Notes under the pieces: generated by a model
What the model saw: only the letters and a program-made list of their open reading frames with translations
The model's database searches: none
What the model was told of the DNA's origin: nothing
Position numbers and translations under genes: made by a program
Assembly (NCBI GenBank): GCA_902825995.1
Contig: CADEDE010000009.1
Span: 1-58,713, forward strand
Origin: an uncultured Burkholderiales bacterium
GTDB lineage: Bacteria > Pseudomonadota > Gammaproteobacteria > Burkholderiales > Burkholderiaceae_C
DNA: 58,713 nucleotides
Direction: 5' to 3'
In this document: positions 37,429-46,232 of the stretch, piece after piece
Layout of the letters: each line of letters opens with the position of its first letter
Position numbering within the stretch: position 1 is the first letter of the stretch

Positions 37429-37541
37429 ACTGGGTCTTGGCGGTGTAGTCCTGGAACAGGCTCCGACCCGCAGGGGTGCAGGATGGCCTTCACGGCCTTG
37501 CTCCAACGGGCCGGCGGCCTGTTCCTCAACGAGGCGGCCGC

Positions 37542-38693
37542 TCAGCCCCTTGCCGTGCCCGGCAGCAGGATGCGCCGGTCCACATCGGTGAGCCGGGTGT
37601 GGCCGCAAAAGGCCATCGTCAGGTCGAGCTCCTGGTGGATGATCTCGAGCGCTGCGCTTACGCCGGCCTCTCCCATGGCGCCCAGGCCGTAGGCGAAGGC
37701 GCGGCCGATCAGGGTGCCGCGGGCGCCGAGGGCCCAGGCCTTGAGCACGTCCTGGCCGCTGCGGATACCGCCGTCCATCCAGACTTCGATGCGCGAGCCG
37801 ACCGCGTCGGCGATCGCCGGCAGCGCGGCGATCGAACTCGGCGCGCCATCGAGCTGGCGCCCGCCGTGGTTGCTGACCACCAGCGCGTCGGCGCCGCTGT
37901 CGGCGGCGAGTTTCGCGTCCTCGAGATCCATGATGCCCTTGAGGATCAGCTTGCCACCCCAGCGCTGCCGGATCCACGCGACGTCGTTCCAGTCCAGTCG
38001 CGGATCGAACTGCTCGCGCGTCCAGGCGCCGAGCGAGGACATATCGCTGACGCCCTTGGCGTGGCCGACCAGGTTGCGGAAGGTGTGGCGCGGCGTGCCG
38101 GCCATGCCCAGGCACCAGCGCGGCTTGGTCATCAAATTGAAGATATTGGCCAGCGTCGGCTTGGGCGGCGCGGTCAGGCCGTTCTTCAAATCCTTGTGGC
38201 GCTGGCCGATGACCTGCAGGTCCAGCGTGAGCACCAGGGCCGGGCAACCGGCCGCCTTGGCGCGGGCCATCAGGCGCTCCATGAAGTCGCGGTCGCGCAT
38301 CCAGTAGAGCTGGAACCAGAACGGCGCCGTGGTGTTTTCGCGGATGTCTTCGATCGAGCAAATGCTCATCGTTGACAGCGTGAAGGGCACGCCGAATTTC
38401 TCGGCCGCCCGGGCGGCGAGGATTTCGCCGTCGGCATGCTGCATGCCCGTGAGGCCCACCGGGGCCAGGGCCACCGGCATCTTCACATCCACGCCGACCA
38501 TTTTGGTGGCGGTGCTGCGGTTGGCCATATTCACCGCCACGCGCTGGCGCAGCAGGATCTTCTGAAAATCGGCCTGGTTGGCGCGGTAGGTGCCTTCGGT
38601 CCACGAGCCTGAATCGGCATAGTCGTAGAACATCCGCGGCACGCGCTTTTGAGCCAGCATGCGCAGGTCTTCGATGTTGGTGATGACTGGCAT
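37542..38693 (-). CDS. lldD: FMN-dependent L-lactate dehydrogenase / 2-hydroxyacid oxidase
   Basis: 383-residue flavoenzyme of the alpha-hydroxyacid oxidase family that oxidises L-lactate (or a similar L-2-hydroxyacid) to the keto acid. FMN-site and catalytic elements are intact: PVALAPVGLTGMQHADGE, the LTLDLQVIGQRHKDLKNG loop, the active-site His in ALVVSNHGGRQLDGAPSS and DGGIRSGQDVLKAWALGA. ATG 38693 has a GGAG site. Substrate is assigned by family; other 2-hydroxyacids are possible. Confidence 0.88.
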   Translation of the reverse strand: MPVITNIEDLRMLAQKRVPRMFYDYADSGSWTEGTYRANQADFQKILLRQRVAVNMANRSTATKMVGVDVKMPVALAPVGLTGMQHADGEILAARAAEKFGVPFTLSTMSICSIEDIRENTTAPFWFQLYWMRDRDFMERLMARAKAAGCPALVLTLDLQVIGQRHKDLKNGLTAPPKPTLANIFNLMTKPRWCLGMAGTPRHTFRNLVGHAKGVSDMSSLGAWTREQFDPRLDWNDVAWIRQRWGGKLILKGIMDLEDAKLAADSGADALVVSNHGGRQLDGAPSSIAALPAIADAVGSRIEVWMDGGIRSGQDVLKAWALGARGTLIGRAFAYGLGAMGEAGVSAALEIIHQELDLTMAFCGHTRLTDVDRRILLPGTARG

Positions 38694-38773
38694 GGCGGGT
38701 CTCCTCAGCCCGCATCGTAGCCGCCTCGAAGGGCGGCTGCAGCCCGGCTCGAGCAAGTGCGCGCGCAAGCAGT

Positions 38774-38796
38774 ACGGCGGCCGTGGCGGCCGCCGT
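38774..38796 (-). other. Perfect GC-rich hairpin just after dinB
   Basis: ACGGCGGCC (38774-38782) and GGCCGCCGT (38788-38796) make a perfect 9-bp stem with a 5-base loop immediately behind the dinB stop. There is no T-run on the minus strand, so it may stabilise the 3' end or work with Rho rather than be an intrinsic terminator. Confidence 0.45.
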
Positions 38797-38797
38797 G

Positions 38798-39937
38798 TCA
38801 GCGTCCGGCGTGGCGCAGGCAAGCCATGCGCACGCCCAACAAGCGCAGTCGGCGGGAGAAATCCACGCGCTTCAAACATTGGCCGGCCGCCGCGCGGATG
38901 GCTTGGGCTTCGGCCGTCGGCTCGGGCAGCGTCAGATCCCGGGTGACGGTCTTGAAGTCGTCGAAGCGCAGCTTGATGCCCACCGTTTTGCCGGCGTAGC
39001 CCTTTCTTTGCAGGTCGCGTGCGAGCTGTTGCACCAAGCCGTCGAGCACGGTGCCGAGTTCGGCACGGTCATGCACGGCGTGCAGGTCGCGCTCGAAGGT
39101 GGTTTCGCGACTCATCGAGACCGGCTCGCTGCGGGTGGCGAGCGGCCGGTCGTCGCGGCCCTGGGCGGCGTCATTCAACCAGCGGCCATAGCTGGCGCCG
39201 AAATGCCCGACCAGCCAGGTGCGCTCGCGCGCCGCCAGTTCGCCGATCGTGCGCACACCGAGGGCTTCGAGCTTGGCGCCGGCCTTGGGCCCGATGCCGT
39301 TGATGCACCGTACCGGCAGCGGCCAGATGCGCGCGGGCAGGTCGGCGTGGGTGAGCACGGTCAGGCCGTCAGGCTTGTCGAGCTCGCTGGCCATTTTCGA
39401 CAGCAGCTTGTTGGGCGTGACGCCGACCGAGCAGGTCAGGCCGGTCGCGCGGCGCACGTTGTTGCGGACCTCCTGCGCGATCGCCCGCACGCCGCCGCAG
39501 GAGTCGTGGCCGACGCTGTCCTGTGCGCCGGGCAGCTCGCTGAGGTCGATGTAGATCTCGTCGATGCCGCGGTCTTCGATCAGCGGTGCCACTTCGGCCA
39601 CGGCGGCCTTGAAGCGGCCTGAATACAGGCGGTATTGCTCGAAATCGACCGGCAGCAGCACGGCGTCGGGCGCGCGCAGCGCGGCCTTCATCAGGCCCAT
39701 GCCCGAGTGCACGCCGAGGTCGCGCGCGGCATAGGTGGCGGTGGTGGCGACGCCGCGGCCGCTATAGCCGGCCAGGGTGGCGAAGCGTCGTGTGCCGTCG
39801 GGTAACCACACCGGCTGATGACGCCGGCCGCCGCCGACCACCATCGGCAAGCCGGCCAGCTCGGGGTAGCGCAACAGTTCGACCGACGCATAGAAGGCGT
39901 CCATGTCGAGGTGGGCGATCCAGCGGCGCGGGGGCAT
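38798..39937 (-). CDS. dinB: DNA polymerase IV (Y-family translesion polymerase)
   Basis: 379-residue error-prone polymerase. Catalytic acids are in LDMDAFYASVELL (about residue 9) and GIDEIYIDLSEL (about 120); the helix-hairpin-helix INGIGPKAGAKLEALGV and the little-finger domain (VGIKLRFDDFKTVTRDLTLP) are intact. Between the strand ending PMVVGGG and RGVATTATYAARDLGV is an extra loop of about 17-20 residues (with VWLPDGTRRFATLAGYS) that E. coli DinB lacks. The classical SLDEAYLDV reads GIDEIYIDL. ATG 39937 fixes the N-terminus. Confidence 0.92.
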   Translation of the reverse strand: MPPRRWIAHLDMDAFYASVELLRYPELAGLPMVVGGGRRHQPVWLPDGTRRFATLAGYSGRGVATTATYAARDLGVHSGMGLMKAALRAPDAVLLPVDFEQYRLYSGRFKAAVAEVAPLIEDRGIDEIYIDLSELPGAQDSVGHDSCGGVRAIAQEVRNNVRRATGLTCSVGVTPNKLLSKMASELDKPDGLTVLTHADLPARIWPLPVRCINGIGPKAGAKLEALGVRTIGELAARERTWLVGHFGASYGRWLNDAAQGRDDRPLATRSEPVSMSRETTFERDLHAVHDRAELGTVLDGLVQQLARDLQRKGYAGKTVGIKLRFDDFKTVTRDLTLPEPTAEAQAIRAAAGQCLKRVDFSRRLRLLGVRMACLRHAGR

Positions 39938-40005
39938 GGGCTGATTCTGCGGGCGGCGGCGGTGACATCCGGTTGCCATTGAGTGGCCGCGGTGAGTTGA
40001 TTTGC

Positions 40006-40035
40006 TTGCAAATGGCAGATATGCACATTTATACT
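40006..40035 (+). promoter_or_regulatory. Sigma-70-like promoter of the DUF5666 cassette
   Basis: TTGCAA at 40006-40011 and TATACT at 40030-40035 are separated by 18 bases, in a markedly AT-rich island (about 40000-40040) between dinB and the first DUF5666 gene. It lies about 66 bases before that gene's ATG. No other promoter-like site is evident in the cassette. Confidence 0.6.
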
Positions 40036-40101
40036 GAAGCCACGGCCTGCCTGAGGCTGTGTCAACTGCGCTCCTCTGGTGAGCGCCCAAGGAGAGATCT
40101 G

Positions 40102-41304
40102 ATGAATTCCTCGACCCGAACCCCTGTGCTCGGCCGCTGGCGCCAGGCTTGCGCCGCGCTGCTGGCCGGCGCATCCATGGCTGCGCTGCTGGTTGCCTGT
40201 GGCGGCGGCGGTGACGCGCCGGCGGCCACCGCTCAGAGTTTTGCCGGCGGGCCGATCAGCGGCCTGGGCTCGATCATCGTCAATGGCGTGCGCTTCGACG
40301 ACAGCGCGGCGCGCGTCGAGAACGACGAGGACGACAGTTTGCACAACGCGCGCGAATTGAAGCTCGGCATGATGGTCGAGATCCAGGGCGGTTCGATCGA
40401 CGACAACACCGCCCGCGCCTCGGCTTCGCTGATCCGCTTCGGCAGCGAACTCGTCGGCCCGGTGGCCTCGATCGACGCCGCGGCGCAGACGCTGCGCGTG
40501 CTCGACCAGACCATCGAGGTCAAATCGACCACGGTGTTCGAAGAAGGCCTGGCCGGTTTCGGCGCCATCACCGTCGGTCAGGTGCTCGAGATCCACGCCC
40601 AGTTCAACGCCAGCACCGGCCGCTACGTGGCCACCCGCATCGAGCGCGAAGACGGGGCGACGGCATTCCGCCTGCGCGGACGCATTGCGGCGCTCGACAC
40701 CACGGCCAAGACGTTCAAGATCGGCGACGCGGTCATCAACTACGCTGGCATTGCGCCAGCCGACCTGCCCGCTGCCTTTGGCAATGACCAGCGTGTTCGC
40801 GTGCGCCTGCAGATCGCGAAGGTGAACAACCAGTGGGTCGCGATCAGCGTGCGCACCGGCGTGCGCAAGGTCGATGACATCGGCGACGCGCGCCTGCGCG
40901 GGCTGGTCACGGCCTTCACCTCGCCGCAGCACTTCGAGGTGCAGGGCATTGTGGTCGATGCCACCAATGCCCGTTTCGAGCCCAACGCCGCGGCGGTCAA
41001 GCTCGGTGCGCTGGTTGAAGTGCGCGGCCAGGCGTCTGCCGGCACGATCGTCGCCACGCGGGTCAAGGTGCGTGACGAGCGCGACGACGACCTGCAGCGC
41101 GTTGAGCTGCATGGCCTGGTGAGTGCGCTGGACGCCACCGCGCAGACCTTCATGCTGCGCGATATCAAGGTCAACTACAGCCGCGTCCTCGAGTGGAAGA
41201 ACGGCCGCCCGGCCGACCTGGCCAACGACAAACAAGTCGAGGTCAAGGGCCTGTGGTCGGAGGACCGCCGGGTGCTGTTCGCCGTGGTGATCGAATTCGA
41301 GTGA
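40102..41304 (+). CDS. DUF5666 repeat lipoprotein A
   Basis: 400-residue exported lipoprotein: signal peptide with lipobox LLVACGGGG (Cys about residue 33), then GPISGLGSIIVNGVRFDD and about five similar beta-rich repeats of 60-75 residues. Each has a pattern like V-LD-A-TF-V, then G-VEV-G and ATR(V/I) (examples: VASIDAAAQTLRVLDQTIEV, RIAALDTTAKTFKIGDAVIN, LVSALDATAQTFMLRDIKVN). The repeats look like small OB-type barrels on a string. Function is unknown. A good AAGGAGAG site precedes ATG 40102. Paralogue of the gene at 42277. Confidence 0.85.
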   Translation: MNSSTRTPVLGRWRQACAALLAGASMAALLVACGGGGDAPAATAQSFAGGPISGLGSIIVNGVRFDDSAARVENDEDDSLHNARELKLGMMVEIQGGSIDDNTARASASLIRFGSELVGPVASIDAAAQTLRVLDQTIEVKSTTVFEEGLAGFGAITVGQVLEIHAQFNASTGRYVATRIEREDGATAFRLRGRIAALDTTAKTFKIGDAVINYAGIAPADLPAAFGNDQRVRVRLQIAKVNNQWVAISVRTGVRKVDDIGDARLRGLVTAFTSPQHFEVQGIVVDATNARFEPNAAAVKLGALVEVRGQASAGTIVATRVKVRDERDDDLQRVELHGLVSALDATAQTFMLRDIKVNYSRVLEWKNGRPADLANDKQVEVKGLWSEDRRVLFAVVIEFE

Positions 41305-41326
41305 TCGGCTGATTGCCGACAGTGCC

Positions 41327-41355
41327 GGGCCGGCCGCCTAGCGAGCGGCCGGCCC
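41327..41355 (+). other. Strong perfect hairpin between DUF5666-A and the DUF6502 gene
   Basis: GGGCCGGCCGC (41327-41337) and GCGGCCGGCCC (41345-41355) form an 11-bp perfect stem with a 7-base loop, 22 bases after the first DUF5666 stop and 35 bases before the next ATG. No T-run follows. It may act as a partial terminator or mRNA-processing/stability element that lowers expression of the downstream genes. Confidence 0.6.
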
Positions 41356-41389
41356 GTTCGCACATCGGCCCCACGGCTACCATCCTGCG

Positions 41390-42280
41390 ATGAGCGACCC
41401 CGCCGCCACGCCCGCCGAAGACGAGGCCCTGCAACAGGCGCTCGAGCGCCTGCTGTGGCCGCTGGCGCAACTGGCGGTGGCGCGCGGCGTGCCCTACGCC
41501 GCGATCGACGAAACCCTGCGCACAGCCTTCGTCTCGACGGCGCATGCGGCGCACCCCGACCTGCCCGAACACCGCCGCGCCAGCCGCATCAGCGCGGCCA
41601 CGGGGCTGCACCGGCGCGAAGTCAACCGCCTGCTCGGGCGAGCCGCGCAGCCCGCGCCCGACGCACCGGCGCGTTCGCCGGCGGCGATGGTCTTCGCGCA
41701 CTGGCGCGCCGACAAGCACTACCGCACCAAGGCGGGCGCACCGCGCATCTTGCCGCGGGTGGGCCCGGCGCCGAGCTTCGAGTCGCTGGCGCAGGAAGTC
41801 ACGCGCGACGTGCATCCGCGCGCCTTGCTCGAAGAGCTGTTGCGCCTGAAGCTGGCCACGCTGGACGCCGGGCGCGATACGGTCCGCCTGACCGGCGAGT
41901 TGTTCATGCCGCGCGGCGATGCGCCGCGCATGCTCGGCTACCTGGGCGCCAATGTCGGCGACCACTTCCAGGCCGCAGTCGATAACGTGCTCGGCCGCCA
42001 GCCCACCCACTTCGAGCAGGCCATTGCCGCCGACGGCCTGAGCGCCGCATCGTTGGCCCAGCTGCGCCCGCTGCTGCTCGAACACTGGCGGCGCCTGACC
42101 GAAGCGCTGGTACCCCTGCTCGAAACCCTGATCGACGCCGATGCGGCCCAGGCCGGCAGGGACAACACGCATCGCCTGCGCCTGGGCTTGTACGGTTTCG
42201 ATAGCGAAGGCCCGCGTGCGCCCAAAACACCGCCCGCCGCGGCCCACGTCCCGCGCAGAAAGAGAAAGACCGCCCCATGA
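41390..42280 (+). CDS. DUF6502 family protein, putative DNA-binding
   Basis: 296-residue cytosolic protein. The N-terminal part (LLWPLAQLAVARGVPYAAID, ETLRTAFVSTAH) followed by RISAATGLHRREVNRLLG reads like a helical DNA-binding domain with a recognition helix. The middle (PSFESLAQEVTRDVHPRALL, EELLRLKLA) and the C-terminal helix bundle match the DUF6502 family. The Arg/Lys tail (VPRRKRKTAP) is basic. It sits between the two DUF5666 lipoprotein genes and overlaps the second by 4 bases, so it may regulate them. Function is unproven. Confidence 0.75.
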   Translation: MSDPAATPAEDEALQQALERLLWPLAQLAVARGVPYAAIDETLRTAFVSTAHAAHPDLPEHRRASRISAATGLHRREVNRLLGRAAQPAPDAPARSPAAMVFAHWRADKHYRTKAGAPRILPRVGPAPSFESLAQEVTRDVHPRALLEELLRLKLATLDAGRDTVRLTGELFMPRGDAPRMLGYLGANVGDHFQAAVDNVLGRQPTHFEQAIAADGLSAASLAQLRPLLLEHWRRLTEALVPLLETLIDADAAQAGRDNTHRLRLGLYGFDSEGPRAPKTPPAAAHVPRRKRKTAP

Positions 42281-43473
42281 ATACCCCGAACCTGCCCCAC
42301 GTCACGCTGTTGCGCTCCTGGCTGGCCGCGCTGTTGCTGGCCCTGACCGCCTGCGGCGGCGTCGAGACCGGTGGCACCGGCACCGGGGCCTATGTCCAGG
42401 GGCCGATCAGCGGCTTCGGCTCGATCATCGTGGCGGGGGTGCGCTTCGACGATCTCGGCGCGGCTATCGAAGACCCCGACGACGTCGTGCGCCGCCGTGA
42501 AGACCTGCGCCTGGGTATGCTGGTCGAAGTCGAGAGTGGCCCGATCGGCGACGATGGCAGCGGCGGTCGCGCGGCCACGGCCATGCGCGTGCGACTGGCC
42601 AGCGAACTGCTCGGGCCGGTGACCCTGGTCGATCCGACCAACGCACGCCTTACCGTGCTCGGTCAGCCGGTGCGCTTGACGCCCGCCACCGTGGTCGATG
42701 GCGTGGCAGGTGGCACAGCGTCTTTGCAAGTCGGTGATGTAGTCGAAATCTTCGGCTTCTTCGCGCAGGCCGATGGCTATGTCGCCACCCGCGTCGAGCG
42801 GCGCGGCACGGCGCCGGCGAGCTACCGCGTGCGCGGCCCGGTGCGCGACATCGACAGGATCGCAAGCACCTTGCGCATCGGCTTGCAGGGCTTCGACCTG
42901 GCCACGGTCGGCGTGCCCGCAGGTCTGGTTCCCGACCAGTTCGTGCGCCTGAGGCTGCTGCCATCGCAACAGGGTGATGGGCGCTGGCCGGTGACGCGCA
43001 TCACGGTCGAGACGCGCAGCGCCGGCGACCGCGACGAGGCCGAGGTCGAGGGCCTGATCGGCGCCTTCACCGGCGCCGACCAGTTCAGCGTCAACGGTGT
43101 GCGCGTCGATGCCGTTGGCGCCACCATCGGCGACAGAGCCGGCCTGCACGAGGGCGTTCGCGTCAAGGTCCGCGGGCGCAGCCAGGCCGGCGTGCTGGTC
43201 GCCGCCACGGTCGATATCCGCAGCGATGACGACGCCTTCAGCGAGGGTGTCGATCTGCGCGACGTGGTCGGCAACGTCGATGCGGCGGCACAGACCTTCA
43301 CGCTGCGCGGCATCACGGTGTTTTATGGCACGCAGCCGCCGCCGAAATTCGACAACGACACGACGGCGACTGATCTGCTTCGCGTGCCAGCGCCGCGCGT
43401 GCGCGTGCGCGGCACGCTCAGCGCCGACCGCACGCGCGTTATCGCCACGCGCATCGAGTTCGTCAGCAATTGA
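42277..43473 (+). CDS. DUF5666 repeat lipoprotein B
   Basis: 398-residue lipoprotein, paralogue of the protein encoded at 40102. Lipobox is LALTACGG (Cys about residue 27), then GPISGFGSIIVAGVRFDD, almost the same opening as its sibling. Again about five beta repeats follow (for example VTLVDPTNARLTVLGQPVRL, VRDIDRIASTLRIGLQG, VGNVDAAAQTFTLRGITVFY). The overlapping ATGA with the DUF6502 stop indicates coupled translation. Function unknown. Confidence 0.85.
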   Translation: MNTPNLPHVTLLRSWLAALLLALTACGGVETGGTGTGAYVQGPISGFGSIIVAGVRFDDLGAAIEDPDDVVRRREDLRLGMLVEVESGPIGDDGSGGRAATAMRVRLASELLGPVTLVDPTNARLTVLGQPVRLTPATVVDGVAGGTASLQVGDVVEIFGFFAQADGYVATRVERRGTAPASYRVRGPVRDIDRIASTLRIGLQGFDLATVGVPAGLVPDQFVRLRLLPSQQGDGRWPVTRITVETRSAGDRDEAEVEGLIGAFTGADQFSVNGVRVDAVGATIGDRAGLHEGVRVKVRGRSQAGVLVAATVDIRSDDDAFSEGVDLRDVVGNVDAAAQTFTLRGITVFYGTQPPPKFDNDTTATDLLRVPAPRVRVRGTLSADRTRVIATRIEFVSN

Positions 43474-43561
43474 GGCCCTGCGACGATGCGGCGCGCGCCA
43501 GGGGCGGTCCCGGCGCTGCGCGCTGCGCCGATGAGTGGCCCTGCGCCGGCACGCCAAAGGC

Positions 43562-45817
43562 TCAGGACTTGACGCGCGCCACCCGCAGCACCGACCGCGC
43601 GCGCTTCAAGGTCCGCAGCACATCGGCCAGGTGCTGGCGGTCGCGCACCGACAGCAGCAGGCGCAACTCGGCGGATTCGGCGGCCCGCTCGTCGCCCATA
43701 TCGAGGTGCGTGATGTCGGCCTCGGCGCCGCTGACGGCGGCGGCCACCTGCGCCAGCACACCCTTGCCGTTTTGCACCAGCACATGGATGGCGGTCTCGA
43801 AGGGCCGCAGCGGCTGCTCGGCCCATTCGACCGGCAGCCAGCGCTCGCGGTCGCGCTCGAACAGGCGCTTGCCGACGGCGCACTCGGCGGTATGCACCGT
43901 CAGGCCCTCGCCGCGGCCGAGGTAGCCGACGATCGCGTCGCCCGGAATCGGCCGACAGCAGCTGGCGAGCTGGATCGACGCGCCCTCGCTGCCGTCGATC
44001 GTGACCAGGCCGTGCGTAGCCGCCGCTTCGTCGGCCGCATCGGTACCGAAGTGGAGCCGGCTCAGCGTCACCGCGTCGGGCCGCACCGCACCGCGCTCGG
44101 CCATCACGCGCGCCAGCCGCTTGGCGACGATGGACGCGATCTTGCGGCCCAGGCCGATGTCGATCATCAGGTCGCTGCGCGTGCGGTTGCCGCTCCAGCG
44201 CGTGAGTTGCTGCCAGAGCGCGGTGGCCGGCTCGTCGTTTGGGTCGCTGGAGGGCATCAGCAGGCCCTCGCCGCGCAGGCCCTGCGCCAAGAGCCGCTCG
44301 CCCAGCGCACGCGATTCCTCGTGCTCCATATTCTTCAAGTGGTGGCGGATCTTCGACCGCGCGCGGCCGGTGCGCGCGAAGTTCAGCCACGAAGGGTTGG
44401 GCTTGGCGCCGGGCGCGGTGGTGATCTCGACTACATCGCCGCTCTTGAGTTCGGTGCGCAGGGCCACGGCCTCGCCGTTCACCACCGCGGCCACGCAATG
44501 GTCGCCCACGTCGGAGTGGATCGCATAGGCGAAATCGACCGGCGTGGCGCCGCGCGGCAGGGCCAGGATGCGCGACATCGGCGTGAAGACATAGACCGCC
44601 TCGGGGAACAGGTCGATCTTCACGTGTTCGAGGAATTCGGCCGCGTCGCGCGTATCGTCCTGGATGTCGATCAGCGATTGCAGCCAGTTCGCGCCCAGGT
44701 GCTGGGCATCGTCGCCGCCGTTCTTGCTGCTGCCACCGCTGCGCTTGGACTTGTACATCCAGTGCGCCGCGATGCCGCTTTCGGCCACCGCGTTCATCGG
44801 CTCGGTGCGGATCTGGAACTCGACTGCGGTGCCCAGCGGGCTGACCAGGGTGGTGTGCAGCGACTGGTAGCCGTTGGCCTTGGGGATCGCGATGTAGTCC
44901 TTGAAGCGCCCGGGCACCGGTTTGTACAGCTGGTGCAGGATGCCCAGCGCCAGGTAGCAGTCGGACAGTTGCGCGACGACGATGCGAAAGCCGAACAGGT
45001 CGCTGACGTTGGCGAAGCTGCCGTGCTTTTCGCGCATTTTGCGAAAGATCGAATAGACCGTCTTCTCGCGGCCCGAAACCTGGACTTTCAATTTGGCTGC
45101 GGCAAAGGATTTTTCAACCTCTTTTTGCACCCGCTCGACGATGTCGCGGCGCGTGCCGCGCGAGCGCGCCACCGCCTTGGCCAGGGCCCCGTGCCGCCAG
45201 GGGTAGATCTGGGCGAACGACAACTCCTGCAGCTCGCGGTAGATCTGGTTCAGGCCCAGGCGGTGCGCGATCGGGGCGTAGATATCCAGCGTTTCGCGGG
45301 CGATGCGGCTGCGCCTGTCGGCGGCGATCGCATGCACCGTGCGCATGTTGTGCAGGCGGTCGGCGAGCTTGACCAGGATCACCCGCACATCGCGCGCCAT
45401 CGCCAGCAGCATCTTGCGGAAAGACTCGGCCTGCGATTCCTCGCGCGTCGAGAAACGCAACTTGTCGAGCTTGGTCAGTCCATCGACAAGTTCGGCTGTC
45501 GGCGCACCGAAGCGCTCGATCAACTCGGGCTTGGTTACGCCGCAGTCTTCCATGGCGTCGTGCATCAGCGCGGCCATGATCGCCTGTACATCGAGCTTCC
45601 AGTCGGCGCACAGGCCGGCCACGGCGATCGGGTGCGTGATGTAGGGCTCCCCGCTGGCGCGGAACTGGCCCAGGTGCGCTTCGTCGGCGAATTTGAAGGC
45701 CTCGCGCACCTGGCGCACTTCGGCCTTGCCGAGGTAGCCGAGCTTGTCGGTCAGGGCCGCGAAGGTGGTGGCCTCGGTGCGCTCCGTGGGTCTGGCCGCG
45801 GCAACGCGCGCAGACAT
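43562..45817 (-). CDS. spoT: Bifunctional (p)ppGpp synthetase/hydrolase
   Basis: 751-residue RelA/SpoT enzyme controlling the stringent alarmone. The N-terminal HD hydrolase has HDAMEDCGVTKPELIERFG and LVKLADRLHNMRT; the synthetase domain has SGREKTVYSIFRKM, FGFRIVV and IPKANGYQSLHTT with EFQIRT; TGS (VYVFTPMSRILALPRGATPV), helical and ACT domains follow, ending in TLKRARSVLRVARVKS. Both activities look intact. ATG 45817 is chosen: upstream in-frame codons include a GTG at 45868, but that coincides with the expected transcription start. Confidence 0.94.
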   Translation of the reverse strand: MSARVAAARPTERTEATTFAALTDKLGYLGKAEVRQVREAFKFADEAHLGQFRASGEPYITHPIAVAGLCADWKLDVQAIMAALMHDAMEDCGVTKPELIERFGAPTAELVDGLTKLDKLRFSTREESQAESFRKMLLAMARDVRVILVKLADRLHNMRTVHAIAADRRSRIARETLDIYAPIAHRLGLNQIYRELQELSFAQIYPWRHGALAKAVARSRGTRRDIVERVQKEVEKSFAAAKLKVQVSGREKTVYSIFRKMREKHGSFANVSDLFGFRIVVAQLSDCYLALGILHQLYKPVPGRFKDYIAIPKANGYQSLHTTLVSPLGTAVEFQIRTEPMNAVAESGIAAHWMYKSKRSGGSSKNGGDDAQHLGANWLQSLIDIQDDTRDAAEFLEHVKIDLFPEAVYVFTPMSRILALPRGATPVDFAYAIHSDVGDHCVAAVVNGEAVALRTELKSGDVVEITTAPGAKPNPSWLNFARTGRARSKIRHHLKNMEHEESRALGERLLAQGLRGEGLLMPSSDPNDEPATALWQQLTRWSGNRTRSDLMIDIGLGRKIASIVAKRLARVMAERGAVRPDAVTLSRLHFGTDAADEAAATHGLVTIDGSEGASIQLASCCRPIPGDAIVGYLGRGEGLTVHTAECAVGKRLFERDRERWLPVEWAEQPLRPFETAIHVLVQNGKGVLAQVAAAVSGAEADITHLDMGDERAAESAELRLLLSVRDRQHLADVLRTLKRARSVLRVARVKS

Positions 45818-45874
45818 CTGCTGCAGCGCGGCCGGCAGCAAGTCAACGGCGAAGGATCGGATGCCCACGCTTGC

Positions 45875-45903
45875 AATGTATCGTGCCCGGCAAAGACCGT
45901 CAT
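45875..45903 (-). promoter_or_regulatory. Candidate sigma-70 promoter of spoT
   Basis: On the minus strand ATGACG (45898-45903) and TACATT (45875-45880) are 17 bases apart, just after the rpoZ terminator and about 50 bases before the chosen spoT start. Each box matches four of six consensus bases. Confidence 0.45.
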
Positions 45904-45920
45904 ATTGACACGGCCTGCGC

Positions 45921-45961
45921 AGCAAAAGAAAAGGGCGCCTGGCCGTTGCCGGCAGGCGCCC
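45921..45961 (-). terminator. Rho-independent terminator after rpoZ
   Basis: GGGCGCCTG (45933-45941) and CAGGCGCCC (45953-45961) form a 9-bp perfect stem; on the minus strand it is followed by TTTTCTTTTGCT. It ends the yicC-gmk-rpoZ transcript and separates it from spoT. Confidence 0.88.
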
Positions 45962-45983
45962 TTCGGGGGTGCGGGGGTGCGGA

Positions 45984-46190
45984 TTAGATCGGCACTTTGC
46001 GCAGCATCTCGATGCCGACCACGCCGGCGGCGATTTCGCGCAGTGCGATCACTCCCGGCTTGTTGTGCCGGGCATCGACCTTGGGCGCATGGCCCTGGCT
46101 CAGCATGCGCGCGCGGTAGGTGGCGGCCAGCACCAGCTGAAAGCGGTTGGGGAGCTTTTCCAGGCAGTCTTCAACGGTGATGCGGGCCAT
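45984..46190 (-). CDS. rpoZ: DNA-directed RNA polymerase omega subunit
   Basis: 68-residue RNA polymerase subunit that helps beta' folding and forms part of the ppGpp-binding site. [20 protein letters not shown] and [16 protein letters not shown] are the family signature. It lies between gmk and spoT as in most proteobacteria, tying alarmone synthesis and its target together. Confidence 0.96.
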   Translation of the reverse strand: MARITVEDCLEKLPNRFQLVLAATYRARMLSQGHAPKVDARHNKPGVIALREIAAGVVGIEMLRKVPI

Positions 46191-46232
46191 GGGAGTCTTT
46201 TCGGTGAGCGGTAATCGGTCGGCGGGGACAGT

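Noticed and set aside
34204-38715. A 1503-codon open frame on the minus strand opposite the RND permease, GYD and lactate dehydrogenase genes
   Set aside because: It is a shadow frame caused by GC-rich third positions; the translation is Arg/His/Gln-rich without family motifs and covers three convincing genes on both strands.
45818-45925. Longer SpoT starting at GTG 45868 or further upstream
   Set aside because: The likely promoter at 45875-45903 would put the transcription start at or after these codons, and the extra residues are not family-like.
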